NCBI GenBank assembly: GCA_964550935.1
Contig: CAZKBB010000056.1
Location: 1-18,699, forward strand
Direction: 5' to 3'
Origin: JBCBSP01 sp964550935
GTDB lineage: Bacteria; Pseudomonadota; Alphaproteobacteria; Caulobacterales; Maricaulaceae
DNA length: 18,699 nucleotides
The position numbers and the translations under genes are program-made. Of this stretch, positions 6,078 to 12,941 are shown one piece after another (positions within the stretch are counted from its first letter, which is position 1; each line of letters starts with the position of its first letter). Under the pieces are notes generated by a model. That model ran no database searches and was not told the origin of the DNA. It worked only from the letters and a program-made list of their open reading frames with translations.

Positions 6078-7835
6078 ATGGCGCGCTTGGACGTCCACTT
6101 CGAAGTCTTTCTGAAGAAGCATCAGAAAGCCGACTGGGCGCTGGTCGAGGCGATCGACGGGCGCCAGGACGCGATCAAGCGCGCCCAGACGCTGTTGTCC
6201 CAGAACCCGCGCGGCTCGGTGCGGGTCTCGCGCGAGGCGTTCGATCCGGAAAGCCGCACCTTCAACTCCGCGACGATCTTTGAGTCCGGTTCAGAGAAAT
6301 ATCGCCGCGAGGACGCCAAGGACGCCAAGGCCGAGCTGCCCTGCCTGACGCCGGACGATCTCTACAAGCCCGCCGCGCGCGAGACCGTGCGCCGGGCTCT
6401 GTCGGGCTGGCTGGAGCGCCGCGAGGTGATGCCGCTGGAGCTTCTGCACCGCGCTGACCTCGTCGAAGAGCTCGACAGCTCGGAGAACGACCTGCAGCAC
6501 GCGGTGCAGAAGATCGCAGTGGCGCGCGCCTCCGGCTCCGACGCGCCGGTGCATGACTATGTGAAGCTGCTCAACGCCCTTGTTGAGAAGGGCATCGAGA
6601 AGGCCCGCAAGGAGGCGCGCGCGAAAAAGCGCGACACGTCCGCAGGCTTCGCCGAGCTGACCACCAGGATTCTGTCCGAAGGCGGGCCGGAGAAGCGCCT
6701 GCGCGCGGCCATCGCTGAACGGCTGTCACAGGCGTCCGGCATCGGCAAGAAGGCCGAGATGCTGCTCGATCTGCACGACGATCTGCCCGCCGACCCTGAA
6801 GCGGCCGCCTTCGCCGCCGCCCAGGCCGACGCCTTTCTGGCCGAGGCTCTGACCTATGACCGGGCGGTGCGCCACGTGTTCGGCGAGGCGCGCGATCTCG
6901 GCGACGAGGTCGAGCGCATGACGACGGTCTACGAGGCGCGCCCGAGCGCGGACGGCGCCCGCGCCCTGCCCGAAACCGGACAGCGTCTGGTGGAAAAGTT
7001 CTCCAAAAAGGCTTTGCCCGACAGCCGCTCGGCGGTCGCCCAGCGCATCCTGGCGGCCCTGTCCAAGCCGAAGCGCTTCCGTCCGAACAGCGTGGTCGAG
7101 GAGATCAAGCTCGCCCGACAATTGGCTCAGAGGCTGATCGCCCAGTCCGGGGCCAACTTCAATCCGGACGCGCTGGTGGAGGTGTTCACCCTGCGCTCGG
7201 CCCGGCTGTTATCGCCTGAGACCATGGAGGAGGCGATCGCGGACGCGGGCGATCCGGCCGAGCAGCTCGAGAGACTCTTGTCCATGGAGGACAATATCGT
7301 CGGCGAGGCCAACAAGACAAAGCTCGCCGGCTATGTGCGCTCGCGCCTGAAGGCCCAGACCAGCGAGCGCTGGTTCGTGTCCGGACCGGGCAAGCCCATG
7401 GAGCGGCTCGGCCGCCTCGCCGCGCTTCAGACGCGCGCCAATAAGGGCGGCTACGCCGAGGCCGACAAGGCCGAGATGTCCCACGATTTCGACGCGATGG
7501 GCCTGGCCGTGCTCGACGCCACCAAGATTTTCGACCGGGTGATGACGTCCGAGCGCCCCGCGCTCGACCGCGCGAGCGCGCTTTTAACCCTTGCCGCAAA
7601 GGGGCTCGTCCCGGCCGGGCGCTGCACCGAGGACGCCAAGGCGCGCGCGATGCGCCTCGTCGCCTCGGAAATGGGCCGGGCTGAAGCCCGCGCGGCGGAC
7701 GGCAAGCCGAAGCTCGCCGAGATCCACAGGCTCATGAGCCGCCTCGCCCCGCCCGAGCCCGAAGCAGGCGATGCGCCCGGCGCAGCCGATCCGGACTCCG
7801 GTCCGCCTTCAGAAAAGGATGAAAGCGCGGCTTGA
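6078..7835 (+). CDS. unrecognised 585-residue helical protein, divergent from chvI
   Basis: I do not recognise the family. The start at the ATG at 6078 (MARLDVHFEVFLKKHQKADW) is supported by GAGGGGG at 6062-6068 at good spacing. The upstream in-frame extension to 5973 runs through the intergenic region and is not credible. The protein has no signal peptide or membrane span. It is rich in Ala, Glu, Lys and Arg, very probably all-helical, with long charged helices (for example EKARKEARAKKRDTS near 175-190), and it has only two cysteines. The last about 30 residues are a Pro/Asp/Ser tail. No nucleotide-binding, protease or DNA-binding motif is evident. It is transcribed away from chvI and ends 13 bases from the convergent DUF971 gene. 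In relatives the gene beside chvI is often pckA, which is not here. Confidence 0.85.
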   Translation: MARLDVHFEVFLKKHQKADWALVEAIDGRQDAIKRAQTLLSQNPRGSVRVSREAFDPESRTFNSATIFESGSEKYRREDAKDAKAELPCLTPDDLYKPAARETVRRALSGWLERREVMPLELLHRADLVEELDSSENDLQHAVQKIAVARASGSDAPVHDYVKLLNALVEKGIEKARKEARAKKRDTSAGFAELTTRILSEGGPEKRLRAAIAERLSQASGIGKKAEMLLDLHDDLPADPEAAAFAAAQADAFLAEALTYDRAVRHVFGEARDLGDEVERMTTVYEARPSADGARALPETGQRLVEKFSKKALPDSRSAVAQRILAALSKPKRFRPNSVVEEIKLARQLAQRLIAQSGANFNPDALVEVFTLRSARLLSPETMEEAIADAGDPAEQLERLLSMEDNIVGEANKTKLAGYVRSRLKAQTSERWFVSGPGKPMERLGRLAALQTRANKGGYAEADKAEMSHDFDAMGLAVLDATKIFDRVMTSERPALDRASALLTLAAKGLVPAGRCTEDAKARAMRLVASEMGRAEARAADGKPKLAEIHRLMSRLAPPEPEAGDAPGAADPDSGPPSEKDESAA

Positions 7836-7848
7836 GGCCCGAGCGGCT

Positions 7849-8229
7849 TTAGGGCGTTCGGCGAAGGCCGGCCTGCTTCAACCGGTCTTCGTAGCGCGCC
7901 ATCAGATCGTCGCGCGTCTCGCCGAGCTCGCGCAGATAACGCCAGGAATAGATGCCGCTCTCATGGCCGTCGTCGAAGACCAGGCGCACCGCATAGCGGC
8001 CCACCGGTTCGGCTTCGAGGATCTGGACGTCCTTCTTTCCGGGCACGAGCTTTTTCTGGTGCGCCGCGTGGCCCTGCACTTCGGCCGAAGGGCTCTCCAC
8101 GCGCAACAGCTCGAACGGGATGTCGAAGGCCGCCCCGTCGTCATAGCGCACGTGAAGCGCGCGGTTTGAGCGCTTGAAGACCAGCTCTTCCGGCCAGGGG
8201 GCGGGCTGTGCGGCGGCCGGTTCGGCCAT
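7849..8229 (-). CDS. DUF971 / gamma-butyrobetaine hydroxylase-like N-terminal domain protein
   Basis: A 126-residue single-domain protein of the DUF971 (GBBH-like N) family. The typical pattern is visible: WPEELVFKRSNRALHVRYDDG, then FDIPFELLRVESPSAEVQGH near 35-54, VQILEAEPVGRYAVRLVFDDGHESGIYSW near 68-96, and YLRELGE. The same domain is found at the N-terminus of eukaryotic gamma-butyrobetaine hydroxylase and fused to some Mrp/ApbC Fe-S carriers; its biochemical role in bacteria is not settled. The ATG has a GGAG ribosome binding site nine bases upstream and follows the Trm112-like gene after 18 bases, so the two are surely co-transcribed. Confidence 0.88.
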   Translation of the reverse strand: MAEPAAAQPAPWPEELVFKRSNRALHVRYDDGAAFDIPFELLRVESPSAEVQGHAAHQKKLVPGKKDVQILEAEPVGRYAVRLVFDDGHESGIYSWRYLRELGETRDDLMARYEDRLKQAGLRRTP

Positions 8230-8247
8230 CTCGGCGCTCCGGATTTC

Positions 8248-8490
8248 CTAGTCCTCGAGGGACCGGGCCTCTTCCTCAAGCATGATCGGCACGCCGTCGC
8301 GGATCGGATAGGCGAGCTTGGCCTGACGCGAGATCAGCTCCTGGGCGTCCCTGTCATACTCCAGCGCCCCGCGCGTGACGGGACAGACCAGGATCTCAAG
8401 GAGCTTCGGGTCGACGTCCGCAGAGCGCGTCTTGGCGCCCTTGCCGGCCTCGCCGGAGGACGCGTCGGTGGAGGAGGAGGTTTCGGTCAT
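8248..8490 (-). CDS. Trm112-like / YcaR family small protein
   Basis: An 80-residue protein with a flexible Ser/Ala/Lys-rich N-terminus (about 1-27) and a Trm112-like core LLEILVCPVTRGALEYDRDAQELISRQAKLAYPIRDGVPIML written here in parts: LLEILVCPVTRGALEYD at about 30-46 and AYPIRDGVPIMLEEEAR near the end. Archaeal/eukaryotic Trm112 activates methyltransferases; the bacterial short forms have no firmly assigned role. Only one of the zinc-type cysteines (Cys36) is present, which is usual for the bacterial form. It lies 55 bases after the LON-domain gene and 18 before the DUF971 gene. No clear Shine-Dalgarno precedes the ATG, so the start could be slightly further in. Confidence 0.88.
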   Translation of the reverse strand: MTETSSSTDASSGEAGKGAKTRSADVDPKLLEILVCPVTRGALEYDRDAQELISRQAKLAYPIRDGVPIMLEEEARSLED

Positions 8491-8545
8491 GGCCGGTTAC
8501 ATACGCCTGCAAACCTCCGGCGCCAACCAGGCGCGCGAACGCGCC

Positions 8546-9184
8546 TCAGGCCGCGCCGCCGGGACGGGACGGGTCAAGCGCCTCGCTCATCATGGCGGTG
8601 AGGAGCTTTAGGCGCGTGCGCGAGTCCTCCGCCTCCAACAGCGCCTGCTTGGCCGCAGCGTCGAACGGCGCGGCCATGGCGACCTTATCCGCGATCAACG
8701 TGGCCGGGGCCTGTTCGATCGATTCCCAGTCCGCCTTCAGTCCGGCGTACTCGAAAAAGCGTTTCAACAGCGTGTGAAAACCGGCGTAGTCGTCCGCGCC
8801 GCCGAGCGGGCGCGCGTCGCCGTCGTGGGCGAAGGGGGCGTAATCGGCCTCGCCCACCCGATAGGGCGTCGGCGCCTCGCCTTCGCCGGCCAGGCGAAAA
8901 CGCGATACGCCTTCAAGCACGATCAAATAGCGCCCGTCCTCGGTTTCCTTGAAACTCGCCACCCGGCCCGCGCAGCCCACCGGCTGCAGATCGGGGCGTT
9001 CGGACGGTCCGGTTTCGCGCGGCTGGATGATCCCGAGCCAGCCCCCGTTCGCCATGGCGTCGTCGAGCATGTTCAGATAGCGCGGCTCAAACACGTTCAG
9101 CGGCAGAGCTTCGCCGGGCAGAAGGATGCAGCCGCGGATCGGAAACAGCGGCAGTTGAGCGGGCGGTTGCGCGGAATCGGTCAT
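8546..9184 (-). CDS. LON N-terminal (substrate-binding) domain protein without protease domain
   Basis: The 212-residue protein matches the stand-alone LON substrate-binding domain family (peptidase S16, LON domain-like). Conserved features are LPLFPIRGCILLPGEALPLNVFEPRYLNML, seen as LPLFPI near 11-16 and LPLNVFEPRYLNML near 27-40. GWLGIIQPRE, VGCAGRVASFKETEDGRYLIVLEGVSRFRL and a helical second half follow. It has no AAA+ ATPase and no Ser-Lys proteolytic domain, so it is not itself Lon protease. In alphaproteobacteria it commonly sits next to the CnoX-like thioredoxin, as here. A role in recognition of unfolded protein is inference. Confidence 0.9.
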   Translation of the reverse strand: MTDSAQPPAQLPLFPIRGCILLPGEALPLNVFEPRYLNMLDDAMANGGWLGIIQPRETGPSERPDLQPVGCAGRVASFKETEDGRYLIVLEGVSRFRLAGEGEAPTPYRVGEADYAPFAHDGDARPLGGADDYAGFHTLLKRFFEYAGLKADWESIEQAPATLIADKVAMAAPFDAAAKQALLEAEDSRTRLKLLTAMMSEALDPSRPGGAA

Positions 9185-9271
9185 GGGTGCGCCATGGACA
9201 GCTTCGATCGGTGTTAACGTAGGCCGCAGACCCCAGCGCGCCAGAGGCGCGGTGCGATCTGCGTCAACGCC

Positions 9272-10255
9272 TTAGGCGAACAAGATCGAAGACAGCCGCC
9301 GCCGGCCGGCCGTCGCCACCGCCGAGCCCGGCCCGGCCGCATCGAAGACCTGCAGGAGCAGCTTGCGCGCGGCGTCCTCGTTCCAGGCGCGATCGGCCGC
9401 GATGCTGTCGAGCAGTGCGTCCGCGCCGGCCTGAAGATCGCCGGACGCGATCAGCGCGCGGGCGACCTCATACTGCGCTTGCGGGTCGTTCGGCGCGGCT
9501 TCGGCCTTGGCCTTTAGGGCGACCGGGTCGCCTGCGCCCTGGATCTCGCCCGATAGGCTGAGCGCGGCGCGCACGCCGAGAATGGCCGGATCGGTCTTTT
9601 TCGGCTCGGGGACCTGATCGATCAGCTCGCGGGCCTTGTCCGGTTCGCCGCCGGCCATGTGCACCCGCGCCAGACCGGCCACCGCGGCCATGTCGTCTGG
9701 ATCGGCCTGGAGGACTTGAGCGAAATCCTGGGCCGCGCCGCCGAGATCGCCGTTTGAAAGCGCGGTTTCGGCGCGCTCGCGCAGCGCCGCAGCCTCGTCC
9801 CCGGCGGCTCCGCCGGACAGTCGATTGATGAACTCGCGCACCTGACCTTCCGGCAGAGCGCCCATGAAGCCGTCGACGGGCTGGCCGTCCTGAAACGCGA
9901 TCACGGCCGGGATGGACTGGATGCGCAGCTGGCCGGCGATGCCGGGGTGCTCGTCGATATTGATCTTCACAAGGCGCACCGCGCCGTTCGCCTTGGTCAC
10001 CGCGCTCTCCAGCACGGGGCCGAGCTGCTTGCACGGACCGCACCAGGGCGCCCAGAAATCCACCAGCACCGGGACCTGACGGGACGGTTCGACCACGTCC
10101 TCCATGAAGGTCTGGTCGCTTCCGTCCTTAATCAGCTCGCCCGCCGGGGCGCCGGGCTGGGGCGCGCCGTCTTGCGGCTGAGCCTGACCGGGTCGGCCCT
10201 CGCCGGCGGGGGCGGGCGAGGAAACGGGCTGGCCGTCGGCGCCGAGGATCTGCAT
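9272..10255 (-). CDS. cnoX: CnoX/YbbN-type thioredoxin with TPR-like C-terminus (chaperedoxin)
   Basis: A cytosolic fusion of a thioredoxin domain and a helical TPR-like domain; CnoX proteins act as holdases that deliver clients to GroEL and DnaK and can reduce or protect them from overoxidation. The 327-residue protein has a low-complexity Pro/Gly/Gln N-terminus (about 1-38), then the thioredoxin domain with VLVDFWAPWCGPCKQLGP (WCGPC at 71-75) and cis-Pro loop SIPAV near 115. The TPR-like part follows from about 155 (LRERAETALSNGDLGGAAQDF, then further repeats). The complete CxxC means it should be redox-active, unlike E. coli CnoX, which lacks the first cysteine. GGAG eight bases before the ATG supports the start. 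It follows the proX-like gene by 73 bases. Confidence 0.92.
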   Translation of the reverse strand: MQILGADGQPVSSPAPAGEGRPGQAQPQDGAPQPGAPAGELIKDGSDQTFMEDVVEPSRQVPVLVDFWAPWCGPCKQLGPVLESAVTKANGAVRLVKINIDEHPGIAGQLRIQSIPAVIAFQDGQPVDGFMGALPEGQVREFINRLSGGAAGDEAAALRERAETALSNGDLGGAAQDFAQVLQADPDDMAAVAGLARVHMAGGEPDKARELIDQVPEPKKTDPAILGVRAALSLSGEIQGAGDPVALKAKAEAAPNDPQAQYEVARALIASGDLQAGADALLDSIAADRAWNEDAARKLLLQVFDAAGPGSAVATAGRRRLSSILFA

Positions 10256-10328
10256 CGCGTCACTCCGTCTAGTGTCTTGCTGGCGCGTTAGGTGGCCCGT
10301 CGCGCCCGCGCGTGCAAGCCCGCCGCGT

Positions 10329-10889
10329 TCATCCAGCCGCGCGCGCGGCTGCGTCGAAGTCGACGATCTCAGGCTCGCGCCCCATCGCGCGCACGAAGTC
10401 CAGAAGCCCGTCCGGCGAGACCGCCGTGGTCGCGGTGTTCTCCAGCGGGTGGAAGTTGACCGGATCGTGCGCCATCAGCGCGGCGTCCAGGATGAAACGC
10501 ACGCGCCGGTCCGGATCGTTGAGGATCGCAAACGCCGTCACCGAGCCCGGCCTCACCCCCAGCGCCTCGTAGAGCCGGTCCGCGTCCGCGAAAGACAGCC
10601 GCCCGCACCCCAGCGCCCGGTGCAGGCCCTTGAGCGGGATTTCGCTCGACTGCAGCGCAGAGATCAGGATCAGGGCGCCCTTCTTGTCCTTCAAGAACAG
10701 GTTCTTGGTGTGCCCGCCGGGCATCTCGGCCTTGATCGCCTCGCCCTCGGACACGGTGAAGACGGGAGGATGCTCGACCGTCTTATGGGCGACGCCCAGC
10801 CGGTCGAGGACCGCGAGGAGATCGGCGCGCGTCGCCGGCGTGCGGCCGGGCGCGGAGATGCCGACGGGCGGGCGGGCGTCATCGCTCAT
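10329..10889 (-). CDS. YbaK-type prolyl-tRNA editing protein ProXp-ala (PrdX)
   Basis: A free-standing trans-editing enzyme that hydrolyses Ala-tRNA(Pro), correcting mischarging by prolyl-tRNA synthetase. The 186-residue protein starting at the ATG at 10889 (MSDDARPPVG) has HKTVEHPPVFTVSEGEA near 35-51, the family hallmark GGHTKNLFLKDKKGALIL near 58-75 with the expected catalytic Lys62, and the C-terminal NFHPLENTATTAVSPDGLLDF pattern of this subgroup. A longer frame to 10997 exists but its extension is Ala/Pro-rich and overlaps the tRNA promoter region. It is the first gene of the proX-cnoX-LON-Trm112-DUF971 run. The exact substrate (Ala rather than Cys or Ser) is inferred from subgroup motifs. 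Confidence 0.9.
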   Translation of the reverse strand: MSDDARPPVGISAPGRTPATRADLLAVLDRLGVAHKTVEHPPVFTVSEGEAIKAEMPGGHTKNLFLKDKKGALILISALQSSEIPLKGLHRALGCGRLSFADADRLYEALGVRPGSVTAFAILNDPDRRVRFILDAALMAHDPVNFHPLENTATTAVSPDGLLDFVRAMGREPEIVDFDAAARAAG

Positions 10890-10991
10890 GACTGCAGGTG
10901 ATGCCAGCACGGGCGCCGGCGGGCAAGGCGCGGCGGCGAGGCCAGGCGCCGGGGCGCGCCTCTGGGCGTGACGGCACATGAAAACCCGGGC

Positions 10992-11022
10992 TTGCAAAAC
11001 CGGGATCGATGCGCGATATACC
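10992..11022 (+). promoter_or_regulatory. promoter of tRNA-Gly
   Basis: TTGCAA at 10992-10997 is a good -35 box; the AT-rich GATATACC at 11015-11022 supplies a -10 box at 17-19 bases spacing (GATATA or TATACC). It is the only AT-rich spot in this interval and lies about 40 bases before the tRNA, as expected for a short 5' leader. Confidence 0.6.
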
Positions 11023-11062
11023 CGCCTCCCGGCGACGACCGGGCCCTGTCACGCAGGTTTGA

Positions 11063-11137
11063 GCGGGCGTAGCTCAGGGGTAGAGCATCACCTTGCCAAG
11101 GTGAGGGTCGTGAGTTCGAATCTCATCGCCCGCTCCA
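11063..11137 (+). tRNA. tRNA-Gly (anticodon GCC)
   Basis: A complete cloverleaf with encoded CCA. Acceptor arms GCGGGCG (11063-11069) and CGCCCGC (11127-11133) pair perfectly. The D arm has GCTC...GAGC. The anticodon stem TCACC (11088-11092)/GGTGA (11100-11104) encloses loop TTGCCAA with anticodon GCC at 11095-11097. The T arm contains GTTCGAATC. The discriminator is T and CCA is at 11135-11137. It reads GGC/GGT glycine codons. A promoter lies at 10992-11022. Confidence 0.98.
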
Positions 11138-11159
11138 TTTCCTTTCCAACATTTCGCAA

Positions 11160-11179
11160 CGCCGCGCGAGCGCGCGGCG
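11160..11179. terminator. short GC hairpin between tRNA-Gly and the convergent methyltransferase gene
   Basis: CGCCGCGC (11160-11167) pairs perfectly with GCGCGCGG-type complement at 11172-11179 across a GAGC tetraloop. It lies 23 bases after the tRNA CCA and five bases past the methyltransferase stop codon on the other strand, so it could stop both transcripts. It lacks a T-run, so efficiency is doubtful. Confidence 0.35.
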
Positions 11180-11183
11180 CGCT

Positions 11184-11765
11184 CTAGGCCCGCACCGCGT
11201 CGAAATATTGATTTTCGCCCTCGTCGGTATGACGCGCGGCGACGCTCAGGCCTTCGGCGGCGAGCAGCCGCGCGTATTCGGCCTCGCCGAGCGACGTCGA
11301 GCGCCGCCCCGTAAGGCGGTCGGTCCAGGTGCAGACCTGCCAGGGCGCGGTGAACAGGAGCCGCCCGCCGGGCTTGACCGCCCGCGCCAGCCGGGCCAGC
11401 AGGACGCGCTGGTCGGCCTCGGCCAGGAGAAACACCAGCCCCACCGCAAGCACGCCGTCGAAGGACCGCCCGAACAAGGCGCTGGTCTGCGCCGGCTCGC
11501 ACGCGACACGATCCGCGGGCAGGCGCAATAGGAGCTTTCGCGCCATGCGCGGGGAGGCGTCGACGGCGAAGACCTCGAAGCCGCGCGCGATCAGCGCCTG
11601 GGTCAGCGGCGCGCCCGACCCGGCGCCGGCGTCGAGCACCGCCCCGCCCGGCGCAAGCCGCCCGGCCCAGGCCTCGACGACGCCGAGCCCCGTGTTCAAT
11701 GCCCCGCGCAGGGCGTCGAAGTCGTCCGCGACGGCATCCCAGCCGTTCGATGCGTCCCCGCCCAT
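11184..11765 (-). CDS. class I SAM-dependent methyltransferase
   Basis: A Rossmann-fold methyltransferase of about 193 residues. Motif I VLDAGAGSG is at 43-51, the acidic end of strand beta-2 is in VFAVDASPRM near 65-74, and later strands are seen in FDGVLAVGLVFLL and VKPGGRLLFTAPW. The substrate cannot be told from the sequence; similar small proteins act on small molecules such as quinones or thiols, or are uncharacterised. The ATG at 11765 is preferred because GGGGA lies six bases upstream; a GTG at 11783 would add six residues. It converges on the tRNA and diverges from the DUF202 gene. Confidence 0.85.
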   Translation of the reverse strand: MGGDASNGWDAVADDFDALRGALNTGLGVVEAWAGRLAPGGAVLDAGAGSGAPLTQALIARGFEVFAVDASPRMARKLLLRLPADRVACEPAQTSALFGRSFDGVLAVGLVFLLAEADQRVLLARLARAVKPGGRLLFTAPWQVCTWTDRLTGRRSTSLGEAEYARLLAAEGLSVAARHTDEGENQYFDAVRA

Positions 11766-11862
11766 CACCGTCCCCGCGCTCACCTCGATCGATCCGATGA
11801 AACACTATCAGACGGGCGCCGGCGCGCGACCTTTCTGCGCTCCGGCGCGTTACGCGGTCCGG

Positions 11863-12279
11863 ATGCAGCGCGGGAGCGAGGCTTTGTCGGATGAGACCGG
11901 GTCGGACGGAAATGGCGACAATCGGGTGGATCTGGCCGAAGACCGGACGGACTACGCTGAGGACCGCACGCTGTTGGCGAACCAGCGCACCTTTGCGGCC
12001 TGGCTGCGCACGGGGCTGACTTCGGTGGGCGTGGCGCTCGGCGTGCAGGCGCTGTTGCGCGAAATCACGCCGGACTGGCCGGGCAAGGCGATCGCGACGG
12101 TGTTCGCGGTGACCGCCGCGGCGATCTTCGCCACCGCCGCGCGCGATCACATCCGCGTGGCGAAGCGGTTGAGCTCGCACACGGTGGCCCGCCCGCCCCG
12201 GCGCGACATGGCCGCCTCGGCGGTCGTGCTCGCCGCCGCCGCGCTCGCCACGGCCGGCGCCTTCTGGTTTCTCGGCTAG
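11863..12279 (+). CDS. DUF202 (YidH family) inner-membrane protein
   Basis: A small membrane protein whose polar N-terminus leads to the DUF202 signature: DRTDYAEDRTLLANQRTFAAWLRTGL split across residues 28-51, with the conserved ER/DRT-LLANERT-like motif preceding the first span. Three predicted spans lie near 44-65, 75-94 and 116-136. Function of the family is unknown. The start is uncertain: ATG at 11863, ATG at 11797 (in frame, 22 residues longer) and TTG at 11884 with GGGAG at good spacing are all possible. The gene ends 72 bases before the Rrf2 regulator on the same strand. Confidence 0.82.
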   Translation: MQRGSEALSDETGSDGNGDNRVDLAEDRTDYAEDRTLLANQRTFAAWLRTGLTSVGVALGVQALLREITPDWPGKAIATVFAVTAAAIFATAARDHIRVAKRLSSHTVARPPRRDMAASAVVLAAAALATAGAFWFLG

Positions 12280-12351
12280 CGCGCGCCCGGCGCAGGCCGA
12301 GCGGCGCGCCGCCGGGTTGCCGATCATTCCGGCTGGGCGCACGTTTCTGTC

Positions 12352-12795
12352 ATGAAACTTACGAACTTCACGAATTACGCCCTGCGCATTCTCCAGTTCG
12401 CCGCACTGCGCGCTCCCAGCCGTGTGCGCATGGAGGATGTCGCACGCGCCCACGGCATCTCGCGCCACCATCTGCTCAAGGCGGCCAACACCCTCGCGCA
12501 GCATGGCTATCTGGACGTCATCCGGGGCCGCGGCGGGGGCGTCAAGCTCGCGCGCGATCCCGCCGGCATCACCGTGGCGGAGGTGGTGCGCCTGACCGAG
12601 GGGCCGATCGAGCTGGTCGAGTGCTTCAACGCGGACACCAACACCTGCCCCCTGATCGGCGTATGCCGACTGTCCGCCGCGCTTCAAACGGCGACGCGCG
12701 CCTTCATGGCCGAGCTGGAGGCGGTGTCCATCGCCGATATCGCCCGGAACCGCGCGACCTTGCTGGCGCGACTCGCTGACGAGCCGGACGATTAG
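12352..12795 (+). CDS. Rrf2 family Fe-S transcriptional regulator, NsrR-like
   Basis: A 147-residue winged-helix repressor. MKLTNFTNYALRILQFAAL opens the N-terminal helix typical of NsrR/IscR, the recognition helix region ISRHHLLKAANTLAQHGYL is near 36-54, and the wing is GRGGGVKLARDP. Three cysteines, C91, C99 and C105 (C-X7-C-X5-C, in ECFNADTNTCPLIGVC), match the spacing of the Fe-S ligands of Bacillus subtilis NsrR, a nitric-oxide sensor. NO, peroxide or cluster status could be the signal here. No Shine-Dalgarno is visible before the ATG at 12352. Directly downstream lies a perfect palindrome in front of a peroxiredoxin gene, its probable target. Family is very secure; the NsrR function is inference. 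Confidence 0.9.
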   Translation: MKLTNFTNYALRILQFAALRAPSRVRMEDVARAHGISRHHLLKAANTLAQHGYLDVIRGRGGGVKLARDPAGITVAEVVRLTEGPIELVECFNADTNTCPLIGVCRLSAALQTATRAFMAELEAVSIADIARNRATLLARLADEPDD

Positions 12796-12844
12796 TGGGC
12801 TTCCCTATGAGACCAAATGTCGCGATCGGAAACGCCTATACATC

Positions 12845-12880
12845 TCATCAATAAAAGTCGTATGACATATACGACTTTTA
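12845..12880 (+). promoter_or_regulatory. 29-bp palindromic operator overlapping a putative peroxiredoxin promoter
   Basis: TAAAAGTCGTAT (12852-12863) and ATACGACTTTTA (12869-12880) are perfect 12-base inverse complements with a 5-base spacer GACAT. The site is much more AT-rich than its surroundings. A weak promoter reading is TCATCA (12845-12850), 17 bases, TATACG (12868-12873), so a repressor on the palindrome would cover the -10 box. It lies 61 bases before the peroxiredoxin ATG. The adjacent Rrf2 protein is the obvious candidate regulator. As a terminator for the Rrf2 gene it would be poor, since the stem is only moderately GC-rich. Confidence 0.65.
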
Positions 12881-12941
12881 GAGGCAGTCTTTGGGCCGTG
12901 CCGCCGGTCGGACCCCGGCGCCAACCCTAAGGAGACCTGAG

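Noticed and set aside
11074..12687. 537-residue minus-strand open frame
   Set aside because: It overlaps tRNA-Gly, the methyltransferase, the DUF202 and Rrf2 genes; composition is Arg/Gly/Ala shadow sequence with no family features.
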